Of a stretch of 58,557 bases of DNA, positions 9,618-23,168 are shown piece after piece. Below the pieces are notes generated by a model. It saw nothing but the letters and a program-made list of their open reading frames with translations. It ran no database searches and was not told the origin of the DNA. Origin of the DNA: Boothiomyces macroporosus (lineage: Eukaryota > Chytridiomycota > Chytridiomycetes > Rhizophydiales > Terramycetaceae); the NCBI GenBank assembly GCA_027604185.1, contig JADGKB010000091.1, positions 1 through 58,557 on the forward strand. Reading direction: 5' to 3'. The translations under genes were made by a program, and so were the position numbers. Positions within the stretch are counted from its first letter, which is position 1, and each line of letters opens with the position of its first letter.

Positions 9618-10263
9618 ATGGGCTGGAGTGTACAAGAAAGCAACGAATTTTATCAAACATATGCAGATCTATACGATCAAGAGACATCAAAAGAAACCTA
9701 TCCGGCTCCTCATATAATAAGCTTATGGGTACACGAATACACACAAAATGCAAAGTTAGCAACTCCAAAAATACTTGATGTCGGATGTGGAACCGGACAG
9801 TCATCTCAAATCTTTTTCAGCGAAAAGAACTCGTATCAAGTAACTGGAATAGATGCGAGCCCTCAAGTAACTGTGGGATAACGTAGATGCTGGGTGTTGC
9901 AAAGAAATATCCATTTTTCAAACTCATCTGCCAAGATATACAGTTACCATTTGACCTGGATACTTTTGACGCAATACTTTGCGGTAATAGATTGTAATAT
10001 TAGTTGGGGTATTGGACTTTGTCGCAGATATTGAACAAATGCTGGCCAGATTTAAAGCGCATTTACAGCCTCAGAGGTGTATTGGAATAACCATTCCTGC
10101 AACTGAAAACGAGTCTTTGAATTTCATGACCTCGTTGCAAATAGAGGAAATGCTATCGCGACTAGATCTAAAGGTTATCAAGCAAGAAAAGTTTCTAGGA
10201 TATCAAGACTCTGAAACTGGATTGGAAACGCTCTACTGGGGATTATTATTGACGCAAATATAA
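9618..10263 (+). CDS. Class I SAM-dependent methyltransferase (3 exons)
   Basis: 201-aa protein after removing two 20-nt introns (9867-9886 and 9984-10003). The frame is unbroken from the ATG at 9618. The SAM-binding motif I is KILDVGCGTGQSSQ (about residues 54-67), followed by the acidic end of beta-2 in YQVTGIDASPQMLGVAKKYP, and by LPFDLDTFDAILCVGVLDFVADI, the motif II/III region of the class I fold. The start could instead be an in-frame codon further upstream, but the ATG before GWSVQESNEFYQTYADLYD fits the family. The substrate cannot be told. The 3' end faces the dynein gene with only 25 bp between stops, and the stop overlaps AATAAA. Confidence 0.85.
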
Positions 10264-10288
10264 TAAATCTAATCGTACAAGAAATATA

Positions 10289-13200
10289 TTATTCACTTAA
10301 ACTTGTCAGTGCTGCCACTCCCTTCAAAATCCAAACCTCTTCTGGCACGTTAGTTGGGATTCTCATTGACATTACAAAGTTGGTACTATGACTATTGTTA
10401 ATCAAGGAATTACCCAGTTGTAGAGAGTGTGCCTCTTCGTGCAGCAGTTTTGTACACTGGACATTCGTAAGTTGCATTGGTGATAAATTTGGATCGCTCT
10501 CCAGGTTTCAACCAAATTATTGGCATTGCATCATACAACACTCGAGGATAGGATTCTGCAATAGAATTCATTTTTACGTCCCATCTGGCACCTTCCAAGA
10601 AGAGACCACTCACATATTGTCCTTCTTCGGGTCTAACGCCAGCAGACTTTGTTGGCTGGACAATAAATTCCAATCCAAGTAAATCAATAGGAATGGTGTG
10701 TTTTCTTGCGTAGTTTTGCAAGCAACCAGTCAGGAAACTCTGAGTAAAGAAGAATCCAGAAATCCAAAATACAATAGGTTGTCCATCATTGACCCATTTC
10801 TGTAAGAATGACAATCTCTGTAGCAGATCATTGAAATAGCTGGACAGTGGTTTAAGAGAAGGATAACTCTTTCCAGCCCAAAGTTTTGGGATCGTGCCTA
10901 GCAAAATACTATTATATACATCTTCCAACTCTGCAGACATGACTACCAAACCTTTCATTGCCTTTTGGATATTTTTCAAACTATCTCGAACCACTTCTGT
11001 CAATTTTCGGAATCTTATCGCTTCCTGCAGTAACACGGTGTTCATACTCTCAAAATAATCTGTAGGATACTTTTGCGAAATGTGCTGAATATCAAATGCC
11101 ACAGGAAGTCTGTTTAACATGTCTGTTGCGACTTCTGTAACAATTTGTTCGTTGGATTTCGAGCCACCAGCCTCCATCTTACCCTGTGTCAATAAAATGG
11201 CTTTAAAGAAAGAATCGGTTTCCAATTGATTTTTAGCTATATCAGCATTCTCGTGCAAATTGAATACTTCTGGTTTCGCATCCATTGGCAGTTCATTTAT
11301 GTATTCCAAAATTCCATTGTAGCTTGTATCACTTGGGATGCCATAAGTCCCACTGGCAGAGAATTTAAAGTTCTAATTTAGGATATTCTTACGTTTTTGT
11401 TGTTGATGTCTGGGTTATACAAGGCTGTCAAGTGAGTCATCAGTGTCCTTCTGTCTTTATCATCCGTCACTCTTCCTCCATAGTTACATTGTCCTTGACT
11501 TTAAATATTGCATACCTGTTAGATAGACCAATGCATCATACGGCACTTCATCATACTCTGCTAAAAAGTTTTTCAGCTGTCTAGCAGAGATTCTTAAATC
11601 AGTATCATTGAATTCATACGGAATGTTCCAACCAATAGGGCCAAACTGTCTCCTTTCTTGAACAATACCATGGAAGAAACATAAGGCAAACAGCATCTTT
11701 TCAAAAACATCCTGTTGTTGTGGGTTTTGATAGAATGCCTTATCGTTGATTGGATCACTGAGGTACGACTTTTTCAAGTTGGCTTTCAATCCCTTTGGAG
11801 GTTCATTGGTCATTTTCACACCATTTTGGAGAAGTGTTACAGGGAATTTGTCTGATGGATACGATGTCAACCAGAGTCTGAATTCCTTGTGAGTGTTTTC
11901 TGGAGATAGGTCTTCGCAAATCTTTTCCAAGGCAGTCATCCAGCTTATTGCCAAGTGACAGTTTTGCAAAACTACCCAAGACCCGTTAACGATTGCCTGT
12001 GCAATCATTTTTGCCGCAATCGGACCTTGTCCTTGACCTAACGAGATCGAGTTGATCTTATTTCCACCCATTCCTTTTGTGTCTGCAAACCGTAGTAATT
12101 CAGTCATTGGATCAGCACCAGGTGATAATACAAATATAAGAGGGGAGCAGTTGTTGGAGTCTGCATAACTGTTTGCCAAGTTGAATGGTGGCGGCTCGAC
12201 AAACTTTTTGGACATTTTCAGCACGATAAAGTTTGCAATTGCCAAGGTCATCTTGTCCGGTCGAATAGCTCGAAGAACCATCAACTTTTGGAATGGATTG
12301 AGCTTCTCGTCCCATTTTCCAGGTAGTACATATTCTTGAGGATCTTGACTGTCGAACAAACGTCTCCATTCACCAATATTTTCATTAAAGGACTTGGCAA
12401 ATCCATGGAATGCAGGAATATCTGAAAGTCGACAAACCTCGCCCCAAGACTTTTCGGTTATCCATGAGTTATCTGGGTTTGAAACGATAGTTTCACTGAC
12501 ACCAACACCGCCAGTTAGTATATATCTCCATTCCGCTGGATCTATTTCGTTCGCAGCTCGTAGAATTGAAACAGTTAGTAGAAAAGAGAATACCAGCTTG
12601 TCTTTTTCAAACAAAGATCGGCAAACATTTCCATACAAGGATTCAGTGAAGTGGTTGCGAAGTGTCTGCAAACGAACTGCAACGTCTGAAGATTTGTCAC
12701 TGGATTCAATAGAATTGATAAACAAGTTTATATACCAAGCCAACGAGTACTGGTACATTGGTTCTATGTTTGCAAGTTCCGCAATACAAAAGAACATTAC
12801 TGATGCATGCGCCGCAATTGGTTTGTACCCAATACGGATTTCATCGATTTTAATTTCTGTCTTTTCTGCAATAGCTTGTTTTTCAGTGATTGTCTTTGCC
12901 AAGATTTTCGATGATGATAGAACTTGAATACCAGTTTCGTCTTCCAGAATATTTCCTTGAGACGATGACAAAACCTCCAATATTTTGTCTTCCAATTCTT
13001 GGAGCTGCTTTTTGTTATCGGCAGACTGCAAAAGTAATTGAACTTTCATTTCTTCTAATTCTGGCCTTTCTTTTGCGATTACAATACCAAGAAGTTGGTC
13101 TTCCAATCCTTCCGGAGTAATCATAAAGTTCAATAACGTCACTTTGGTCGATAATTCTGGCAAATAATGTGGATTTCTCAATTTGGTTGTTATGTAGAAT

Positions 13201-16200
13201 CTGAATTCAGGAGAATATTCTACTGTTGCATCACCTAAACGAATACAAGTTATTCCACCTTGTTTAAACGTTTGTTTGAGCAATATTGGCTCCAGGACAG
13301 GGTCAAGCTGCTCTCCAACATTTTCTAAAAGCACAGGAGTACCAAATTGTACGGCGTTCTCCAAAGTACGAACATAATCCGAATCTGTTAGTTTTACAAC
13401 TGCTAGATTTTTTGATTTTTCCATATTCTTGATCCATTTATTCGCCTGACCTTGGGGATCAATCATCAAGGGCCAACGGCGAGCATTTGAAATCACTATT
13501 CCGTTATCGATAGAAAACGAATCATTTGGCAAACCTGCTAGTACCCAGGATCGTGTTTTTACTGGCTCCCCTAAAACATTTGCCAATTTAATTTCATCAG
13601 AGCAAGGTATGTTTCTCTCCTTGCATCGTGCAGCCCAATTGCTTACGCATTCGTCCCTAAAAGTTTTTGTAAATGCTCCAAGATAAGCCACTATTCCAGA
13701 GGACACTAAAACATCACCGGTTAAAGCTGTATATTGTGTCTGCAAGTCAATAGCGCATTGAGTCCATCTTTCTTGTTCATCACCCAAACTTCCGATTAAT
13801 TGTTCAGCTCGAACCAGCTGTTTTGATACTGAATCTACTTGGTTCTCCAATTGTGTTTTCTTTTCAGTCATGGCTTTAAAGTTATCCTCCAAAGCCTGCA
13901 TTCGATCCTCAACTGCCTTTAATGTGGCTCTCTTTTCGTTCAAACTAATCATCGTTTCAGCCAATTCGCTTTCAGCTTGTGCTAAAGCCAATTTCTTTGG
14001 AGCAACAACTTTTGCTACTCGATCGTAGACTTCAAGAGCTCGTACCCATTTGCACAAACCTTCTGCAGCAGAAGAAGCCGACCTAATTAATTCTGGAACA
14101 AATTCTGGGTTGTCAATGTACTTTGATCTAATGATTTTCATAATAGCTGGAGAGATGTTGTCCTTGTCGTAGACTTTTAAACTCTCCAAAAATTTCATGT
14201 CAGACATTAATGTTTTCGATGGACCCCAGTAATCTTCAATCTTTTTACCAGATCCAGCTGGATCTGCTATCTTTACTGGCTTAATATCCTTCATCACACA
14301 AACTGCTTCCATAACTAGTTTTACAGCAGCAGGAGGACTTTTCATTGACTTTAGAACAGTTATATCAGCAGGTTTAAGCGTATCCAAAGCAGCAACTGCA
14401 GAATTCAACGCAGGAATTGCTTCTGCTAACTGCGCCTCACAATCATCTTTAATAGCTTTTGATTCCGCTGCCTTTTTACTTGCGATTGCTTCATCAACCG
14501 AAACTACGCTCTTGGTAGCCAGCACTTCTTTTGATTCTACTTCAATTTGAGCCATAATTTTATCTGTTTCTCCTTGCGTTTTGATGAGTTGCGGTTGTAA
14601 TTCCCCAAGATCCACCTGCATCTTTGCCACAGCATTTTGAGCAAAGGTCAATTTATCCAGACCGTTTACATATCTGTTTTTCAATTTCAATACTGCTGCC
14701 TGCTTGAGCGCCAACAATGATTTAAAAGTTCTGATTAGTTCTAAATAAGATGTTGGAGTGACATAGTTGTATCTTCTATACAGCTGTAAAAACTTTTGGG
14801 AGGTTAGCCTTGTCGATTCATGAAGATACTGGCACATTTGAACAACGTCAGTACGAATCTTGTCTGGCATTTCTACATCTTTTAGGAACTTGGTTGCCAC
14901 CATTTCCAGAGCATCGTTTGGCCAATCTTTGAACCAATCAATAGTACAGCAATTTACCAAAGATGGGAATTGTCTTAATCGGACTCTAAATGCTTCGCCC
15001 ACTGGACTCATTGCCAAACATAAATGAAGATTTTCACGGCATCTATCTACAAAAACGTTGAACATTGCAGTTGGAGTACCATCAAAGGTTTTCCCCATTG
15101 ACTTGTAATCCTGGCGAATCAGCTCAAACATTTCTTGTTTCTCGTCATTTGCGTACAAATTAGGAACTTCGCCAGCATTCAAAATATTGTTGATGTCTTC
15201 CAAGAAGGATTCTTCTTGAATTTGCGTGTCGCTAAACAGGAATATAGTTGGTTTTCCTTGGCCACCCGCAACTCTAAAGACCTTTTTCAAATCTTCGTGC
15301 CAATTAGTGGCATTATAGTTCTTGGCAATTTCAACTTGAAATACATCAAATTCGGCAACGTAAGCCGCCAATCGTGTAAAGCTCTGTCGTCCACTTCCAC
15401 CTACACCCACTAGCAGAATGTTTCCTCTTGGCTGAAGAAGTACACGCGAAATTCTGGATATGTGTTCAATGGCAAATCTAAACATCACTAAATCCATCGG
15501 CTTTTTGCTGATTTGATTGTGCTCAGCCAAAGCTTTATCCATAAAGTTTGTCAGCTCTTGTAAATCGGAAATTTCGTTATAGGCTTTACCTGAAGCCTCT
15601 CTTGGTGATAAATAGGTTGCGTATAATAAGGAGCGCAAGTCATCTTCTTGAACGATTCCATCCCCATCAAAATCATAGTCCTTGAACACAGAATTGAATG
15701 GCTGGTCAAAGCAGTTCTTGACTGTCTGCTGACTGAACTCGAAAATCCATTTTCGGTCTTCGTCGTCGGTTAATCGATCGTAGAATACTCTGAATGCTTC
15801 GTGAAGCCATAATCTAACCATTTTTGGAACATCAGGCACGCTCTCTGCTTTTACCAATAATATTCCTTGTATCACTCTGGCAAAATCTCTCAAATTAAAT
15901 GTATAATGAGATTTTCTTGGCGTTGGCAGCAAATTGCTCATGGATCCTCTATAAATTTCTCTAGTTGCAGAAACAATACTTTTACACAAACCTTGCAATT
16001 CTTTTGAAAAATTGTTTGCTTTCAAATGCCAGTCCAAGATGGTTTCAAATATCTTGTGCAATGTTTGATCATCAAATGAGGTAATGGAGATGACATTGAA
16101 GTGTCGAAGGAATCTGGAAGTAATTGGACTTCTACCACCCCCTGAAGGGCCCATTGCTGCAATGAACTGAATATCAATGAATTCCTGCATGCTATTTTCT

Positions 16201-19200
16201 TGGAGATTATACCAACCCCCGTGATCCATCCATTGCCTGAGTAGTTCGATTGGTGGTTGGGCACCATATACTTCTCTTGCTGGCATATTCAGGTCATCAA
16301 CAAAGATGCAGCATTTTTTACCCATAGCAGGTCCAAAAACACCTTTTCGTCGTTTGTCCAACTTGGATTCGATAATTTCTTGCGTTTGATATGCAGTAGT
16401 CTGGGCAGAAAAATTGATGAACACAGGAATGAAAATATCCTTGTTCATTACATTCATCAAGGTATCTTTGATATACATTGATTTACCAGTACCAGTTGGG
16501 CCGACAAACAACACTTGTTTTGAGTATCTGATGAGCAACTGCAGCAAATAAGAATACCTTGCTGTATCAAGAGTTGGAACCATAATTTGGTCGTACTTAA
16601 TCTTTGCTGGGATAGTGTAGTTTTCAGGCAGAATTGTTAGCCAATGCTTCCAGCTTGAAGAAGCAGTTTCAAACAAATATTCGTATATGGATCCTTCAGG
16701 TAATGAAACCTCCATATTTGAAGGTCTTTGTGAGTTGAATACAGCCCGCATATTATCGTTGAATTTCGGTCTGGATGCGTCATTCACGCTACCTCCGATT
16801 GACCAAATTATCGCCAACAAGAAACACCCTTGGACATTTTTGTTGCTAACGGCTCCTGTTTTGTCACCCTTTGAGCCTGCCGCATCACTCAGAAGCGATT
16901 CAAAAATGTTTAAAAATGCAAATGCTAAGTTGCTATCTGACGTTTCCGAAATTTCTACACAATCTTTCCTTAAGAATGAAAGCAAAGGTGGAAATAGCCA
17001 ATCTATCAGATCTGATATCATGTTCTTTTGCGATTCTTCTAACAGTGTGTTTTTGTACATCCAGGAAACTACCAATGTATCTCTCCATCCTATTCTTGCT
17101 GGCTCCATGAAAATCATACCACATCTACTGACAGTTGCTATATTTAGCTATGGTATACCTGGTGATGCCACAGCCAAATCTCTAACTTCGAAAATCAAAC
17201 TCATCACCGAAGATAACTGAATAATTTCACCACTATTCAAACACAGCTTTTTGTTATCGTCAAGCACCGTATTCATGTTTTCGATCCAGATAGCATCTAC
17301 CGGACCATCAAAGATGATCCATTTTCTATCTGGAGTAGCAGTTGAAGCAAAGGTGCGGAATCCAACTGCCAGCACACCATCGGACCATTCATGAGTTGTT
17401 GGATCAAATTGACCATATAATTGGCCCATAGTGATTGATTTGGGATTTAAACACTGTATTACAACTTTAGCTTCCTGCTGCGGATGATTTTTGTTGATAT
17501 CAGTTAGAGCTCCTTGTAAAACTCTATAGGCAGAGGTTTTTCCAGCAAATGACTCTCCAACAACCATGAAGCCATGTCGAACCAACATCATTTCGTAAAT
17601 CTGCAATACTTTTTCCATAAATGCTGGGACATTTTGCAAATTAAACTTTTCGCAATTCGCATCCAAAGCTCTAATTAATGTTGCATAATCCGGAGTTGGC
17701 AATGTAACTCCTGGGAACAAGTCAGCTGTGATACCTTTGAACAATGGAATATCCTGGGATAAGAATTTGGCCAAGTTGACATCGATAATTGAACGCAACA
17801 CGAGAATGTTTTCAGACTCTTGTGGATATTTAAGTTTCAGAGCACCAGCAGCATTCAGCACTGATTTTACGGCTCTCATACCGTAGTCATAATGATCTTG
17901 AGAGGAAAGCTGTTCTGAGCAAAGTCTATAAGTTGCAGTGATCTTGACAGCTAAAGCTCTAGCCTGCACAAAGCCAAACGAATACAATGAAATTTCCGCA
18001 ATCAAGGTATAGTCTGGCACCATCATTGCAACTGGTCGGAATAGGGCTTTGAGGTTGTCTGGCAATTCACTTCGCCCTGCATAACCAGGATTCATGGTAA
18101 TGAAAACGTTTGCAACAGGATTCATGTTCAATTCGGTGCCTTCGAATACAAACTTTTCCACTTTGGCTGCCTTGGCTCTTTGGATTGTCAAAATCTGCTG
18201 TGCTACTACTGACAATACTTCCAGATCAATACGATTGAATTCATCAAAACATGCCCAGGCACCTGCTGAAGCCAACCCTTTAAAGAATTTTCCCATGGCG
18301 ATAAAGTCAAGACCATCTGAACAATTGTAGACAACGCAGAACATTGCAAGAGCTTTTGCAAGATCTTTTACAGATTCCGTTTTTCCTGTGCCAGCTGGTC
18401 CTTCAGGAGCACCGCCCAAATTAAGTTGCAGGGCACCAAATAAAGTTCGGTAACATCGATCCGTTAAAGGAGTTATAACCAAACGTGCAGAGTTTCCAAG
18501 GTACTCGTAACCGTACCTTTGGACAGAATTAATCATTTTGACGATCAGTCCCTCTTCTGGATTGGAAAAGTAATATCTCAATTGACTTAGCCAAGCAAAG
18601 TCGTTGATATTAGTGACGTTTGCCGCTGCAAGCTGACCAACTACGTCTCTGGCGTGAACATCAATCTTATTTAGTTTAACATTACCACAACAAGAGCTTC
18701 CAACGTACTCCTGTTTAATTTCGACAAATTTCCCCTGACCAAGTCCACAATCTTGGATAGCCTGTCAGTATTGACTTCTTCAAAAGTTCGAAGGGCATTT
18801 TCCTTGTTTGAATAGATTGCCATTTCGACTTCTCTGGTCCAGAAAATTTGAGATACACCCAAGACTACTTGTCCCGGGCAAGAAAGAACCCACTTTTCTC
18901 TTGGGGTATCTGAATACGTTTCATATCCTGCTTGTACCACTTGCCTCATACTGACGAGCATAGTTTTCTCTACCTCCAATAGCCATTTTTCGACAGAGCC
19001 TGCAGCATCGTTAGTGGAAATGCTGTTGGTGAACGGAATGTATTCTTTTGCGCTAGAGTACATTCCGAGAATGTCCATATTTGAAGTAAATTCTAAACTG
19101 TTCACACCTTCAAAGCACTTTTTCAAGTGAGGTTGGACACGAGTAGGGTCTCTAGTTTCAGACAAAATTTCAAGCATTTCATCGTTTGAAAGGAAAAAGA

Positions 19201-22200
19201 ACCTTGGGAAATACAGCCTCTTGATTTCTAAATACTGGTTCAAACCCTTCTGAATCAAGTCTAATTCATAATTGCTGTCTTTTAGTAGCATCAGCAAATC
19301 TGGCATTTCGCAAACTTTTTGTACGTGTGGGTCTTTAACTGTGTATGCCATTATGTCTTTCCATGTTTTGTTTACAGACACAAATCGTTTCCCTTCGCTT
19401 GGCATTTGACGCATAATATCTTCACTGCTAAAAATAGGCTCCAAGTACAACCAAGTACTTTGGACTTTAAGCCATTCGTCAAGAATATCTTGGATTAAAA
19501 TTAGCTTAGTGTCCCAAGCTTTCGTTTCATCTTCAAAAGCCTTGATGAATGGCGATCCGCGCATAGTTTGAGTCTTTACAATATGATCATCAAGCAGAGT
19601 CTGGATTTCGTCAGTGCCACCCAAAATCTGTGTTCCAGTGTCTCTATAATCCAACGTGATAAACTGAATATCTTTCCATTCATTATACATTTTCTGTAGC
19701 GCCTTTTCAAAAGAATATTCTTTGGTAGCAACAGCACTAATCTGTTCCAAGTTTGACATGTACGAGCCCAAATTGCGTTCCAAGACAGCAGACAAACTAG
19801 TAGATTCGTCCGGCTGGAATCTAAATCCAACAATTTGCGAGATATCTTTCCAGTGTCGTTCTCTTAAGCCTGGGTTGCATAGTGTAGAAATCAGCGGAAG
19901 GTGGACTTGGAACTTTTCAATTTGCTCTTTAGTGATTCTAGATAGTTCTCTTGGGATCGGATGGTTTTCAAATACTAGAGATAGTTTGTACATGTTTCTC
20001 CACATGGTAGTAACTTCAGTTTCAACTGCTTCTGGTTCAAGTTTGAGGAAACTCCCGGTCATCCAAGTGTGGTATTGTTTTTGCAAATCCACACTAGTTT
20101 GATACAAGGTCAAGAATGGAGCCAAAGTTTCAATTGTAGTTGATAGAGTAGAAAACTTTGTAGTTTCCCACCCAAACAATTCTTCTTCATGATTAAATGT
20201 ACTAATCCTCTCGCCAATAGCTTCCAATTTAGCTTGTAATCTCTGCGCAGATTTTAAATACTTGTTGATATCAGAATATTCTCCATACGAATAATACTCT
20301 TCAATTTGTTTAGTATATCCATCCAATTCGGTATCTAATTTTTCTCTTCTAGCAATCAATTCTTCCTGATTAATTTGGCGAGATTTAATCAAGTTTGATT
20401 CACCCTCTTGGAGAATAGGCGGTATTTTAAGGGGCCACTGGAACAAGACTGTATTCATATCATAATCCTCTCTTTTCAACTCTGAAAAGGTAATCATGAA
20501 ATTTAATTTCTTTTTTGAATCATCAACCTGTTCTTCCAATGCTTTTAGTGTTGTATTTCTACTGGTATCAATGTACTTTTGTAAATTACACATTTCTTCT
20601 ACATTGTTTGGCATTGAGGTTATTCGCTTTGCCATTTCTTCAAAAGCCAGAATAATTTCTTGATTAATATTCCTATTATCAATTCCCATCTTTTCAATTA
20701 TTCTATTTGACAAATAGACTGCTCTATCCGATAAGCTAGTAATAAATTCATTACAGTGCAGTTCAATCATTGGAAAGTTTACAATGAATGGAAAAGAACA
20801 TAGAATATTGTTTCCAATGTTTCTAAATTTCTTTACCTCATCCATCATTGAATCATAAGATTTGTCACTAGATAGATATTCCGTAACATCGAAATCACTT
20901 GCTCTAGTAATGAGTGATTTATGTTTATCGAAATCGGCCAAATATAGTACTGGTGCCTCTAGTAATTTTGAAACGCGGTCTTTTAAAGTTTTTCTAATTT
21001 GGCTGACAAAAGCAGGAAAAGTCTCTTCAAAAGCAACCCGAATACATTGGTCTGGTTTTACATTATTAAGCATCCTATTTGTTGTAACTGTTTGCCCAGT
21101 AGCAAATAACTGTGTTTCTATTTTTGGTATTTTGTCGGCAGTGGTAAAAATCAAGTCTAGTAGGGATTCTACTGTTGACTGTATTTCTAGTACTGATGGT
21201 TCTAGTTTGATTTTTGTGTCATCTAGAACCATTCTAATCAAGAAATTGACTGGTTTTCCACTAATATGCTGAAATTTGTTTTCTGAATGATCAAACAGAT
21301 CCAAATATTCCAATGCGCTCTTTTCAACAATGTATCTTATTTGATCGGCTAATAATAGAGAAACTAGCCTAAAGAAAGACTCCATTCTGTCATTAGGAAT
21401 GCTAGTCCATTCTTTTCTTTTACTTCCTTGGTAAAACACATTCAGTATAGTAGGATACCACCTAGAATTAGAAAATAATTACGTTGTCATTAGTTTTTCT
21501 CCAGCTTTTTCTAATCTTTGGGTGACTACATTCTTGAAAGTCTTCAATTCAAACGTCCCTTTAGTGACAATTGGCTCAATTTCAATTAATCTAGTTTGCT
21601 TGAATTTGTTCCAAACAAACAGAATTTCCAATACATTTGGATTAGTACATAATATAGTTGAGGATAGTAATGTTTTTGATTCTTGATAATGTAAAGCCCA
21701 ATCTGAAATGCTCTGTTTGAACTCCAAAAAGTCCAGGATAGAGTCTTGCTCAGTGGTAGCTTCATTCTTTTCCCTAGGATCTTTTAATACGAAATCGACT
21801 AAATTAGAATCAATTACCAATTGCTTTCTTTACACTCATGTGATAATCGTCTCTCATTTCACTGCTCAAAGTGTTTACAGTCTCTGTTAATCTTTTCAAT
21901 TTTGAAGGAATAAGAGCCAAGACGTTTGAAAGCCAGGTATCTTCCATCTTGGCAACGTGCTGAGTATCCACACCATTAGTAATAAAGTAATAGTATCTCT
22001 GCATCTTTTCCTTTTCTTCTTGTTCTTCTTGCATAATAATATTAACCATCGTACTTCTAAAACTTTCCTTTTTCTTTACATTCTTTTCCACAACTACTTT
22101 TCTCTTTTTATTTTGCTTCAAAGGTGAAGGATCCGTTATTCTAGGTTCGGTAAAGTACTTTTGATGCATTACATCAAACTTTTGTAAGGGTGTTTGGTGA

Positions 22201-22298
22201 ACTGGGTCTTTTGGAATGTAAGACAATTCTCCAAGCCAATTCCGGCCTCTGGTTCCTGTTGGTAGTAAATCCTTTTTTATCGGAGGTATCTTTTCCAT
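10289..22298 (-). CDS. Axonemal inner-arm (single-headed) dynein heavy chain, DNAH3/7/12 type
   Basis: Flagellar motor subunit. Eight exons join through seven introns: 21799-21817 (19 nt), 21462-21482 (21), 18666-18685 (20), 17138-17158 (21), 11494-11515 (22), 11373-11392 (20), 10392-10413 (22). The product is 3954 aa. P-loops: AAA1 [12 protein letters not shown] near residue 1276 with Walker B CFDEFNR, AAA2 GESFAGKTS near 1560, AAA3 GPTGTGKS near 1909, AAA4 GVGGSGRQS near 2272. A canonical-looking EF-hand ([14 protein letters not shown]) sits near 2180 between AAA3 and AAA4, as in DNAH7-type chains. The coiled-coil stalk and microtubule-binding region follow. The C-terminal cap has [26 protein letters not shown]. 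Length, EF-hand and C-terminus fit the DNAH3/7/12 group; DNAH1 is the alternative. The splice at 17138 joins [11 protein letters not shown] as in all dyneins. Confidence 0.93.
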
Positions 22299-22708
22299 CG
22301 CGTTAGAAAAGCGTGTATGTAAAAATTTTACGAGTCTATTTTGAAGTCCTTTTATATATCTAGGGTTTGGAGCTTATTTAAGGTTTGGCATTATAATTGG
22401 TCAACTAATTAAACTAGTTGAGCTTTACTATTTTATTTGGTCAACTAATTTAACTGGTTGAGCTTTACTATTTTATTTGGAGATAACTAATTGAGCTTTA
22501 GTATTTTATTTGGAGATTACTAGTTGAGCTTTACTATTTTATTTGGTCATAACTAATTAAACTAGTTGAGCTTTAGCATTTCACCAGTTGAGCTTTGCTA
22601 ATTTAAGGTTACTCTTTCCAGGGTCGACAGCCATTTCTAATCTTGCCATGGTTTACTTGGGCAAATTAAGCTTTACTTCTCTTTGAAATCAACTCTTTAA
22701 TTACTGCT
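22299..22708. other. Intergenic region with 5' region of dynein gene and minisatellite
   Basis: About 410 bases holding the dynein 5' flank and the degenerate 33-40-bp repeats listed separately. No gene seen. Confidence 0.6.
22401..22604. repeat. Degenerate 33-40-bp tandem repeat, about 6 units
   Basis: Units begin TCAACTAATT or AGAT(A/T)ACTA and share AGTTGAGCTTTACTATTTTATTTGG. Unit boundaries are about 22401, 22441, 22481, 22514, 22547 and 22581. The first two are 40 bp and nearly identical, later ones are 33 bp and eroded. The left half (TCAACTAATTAAACTAGTTGA) is itself nearly palindromic. Confidence 0.8.
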
Positions 22709-23152
22709 TTATTCAAGTGCGTTCATTCTTTTCTTTATATTTACAATTACATCTCCATCTACTCCTGCCTTTCTCATCGCTTTATAGAAATGATTTAAAT
22801 TAGCCTTCTTTGTTTTTGGTAAATAATCAATGACTGATTTGACTATTGATTCTATGTTTTTTGCATCCAGTTTATCCACTGGTATCTCTTTTTTCTTTCT
22901 TTTTGGAGATTCTTTAACATTACTAGGATATATATCTGACTCTGAATCACTACTGATTACGTAATCGCTAGTATCTTCAAATAACTCTTGATCAGTTTCT
23001 ACTATTTTCATTGATTTCTTTCTTTGGTGTTTTTTAGCCAGTACTCTAATAGTATCATTCAGTCCATTCTCTACAACCATTTTCATTATCGGTCTGTAAT
23101 CCTTGTATTCAACGTTTTCAATAAATATTTCCTCTTCACTTGAATCAGACAT
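22709..23152 (-). CDS. Acidic/basic charged protein, unknown, probably nuclear
   Basis: 147 aa from the ATG at 23152 (MSDSSEEEIF). It has an acidic N-terminus, basic patches KKHQRKKS and KRKKKE that could be nuclear localisation signals, and a Ser/Asp/Glu-rich centre (VISSDSESD) resembling CK2 sites. The C-terminal about 55 residues are helical and Lys-rich (LDAKNIESIVKSVIDYLP, NLNHFYKAMRKAGVDGDVIVNIKKRMNALE). I do not recognise a family. Its ATG lies only 16 bases from the ATG of the divergent plus-strand gene, so the two share a promoter and each gene's 5' UTR must run over the other's promoter. Confidence 0.65.
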   Translation of the reverse strand: MSDSSEEEIFIENVEYKDYRPIMKMVVENGLNDTIRVLAKKHQRKKSMKIVETDQELFEDTSDYVISSDSESDIYPSNVKESPKRKKKEIPVDKLDAKNIESIVKSVIDYLPKTKKANLNHFYKAMRKAGVDGDVIVNIKKRMNALE

Positions 23153-23168
23153 TTTTTTTTCAAAGCAA

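Noticed and set aside
12394..12927. Plus-strand ORF inside the dynein gene (also 16687-17220 and others)
   Set aside because: They mirror the conserved dynein coding sequence on the other strand and resemble nothing.
11484..22298. Minus-strand dynein frames as a series of frameshifted pseudogene fragments
   Set aside because: Each break coincides with a GT...AG segment of 19-22 nt, and removal gives 3954 codons plus stop exactly. The joins match conserved dynein motifs.
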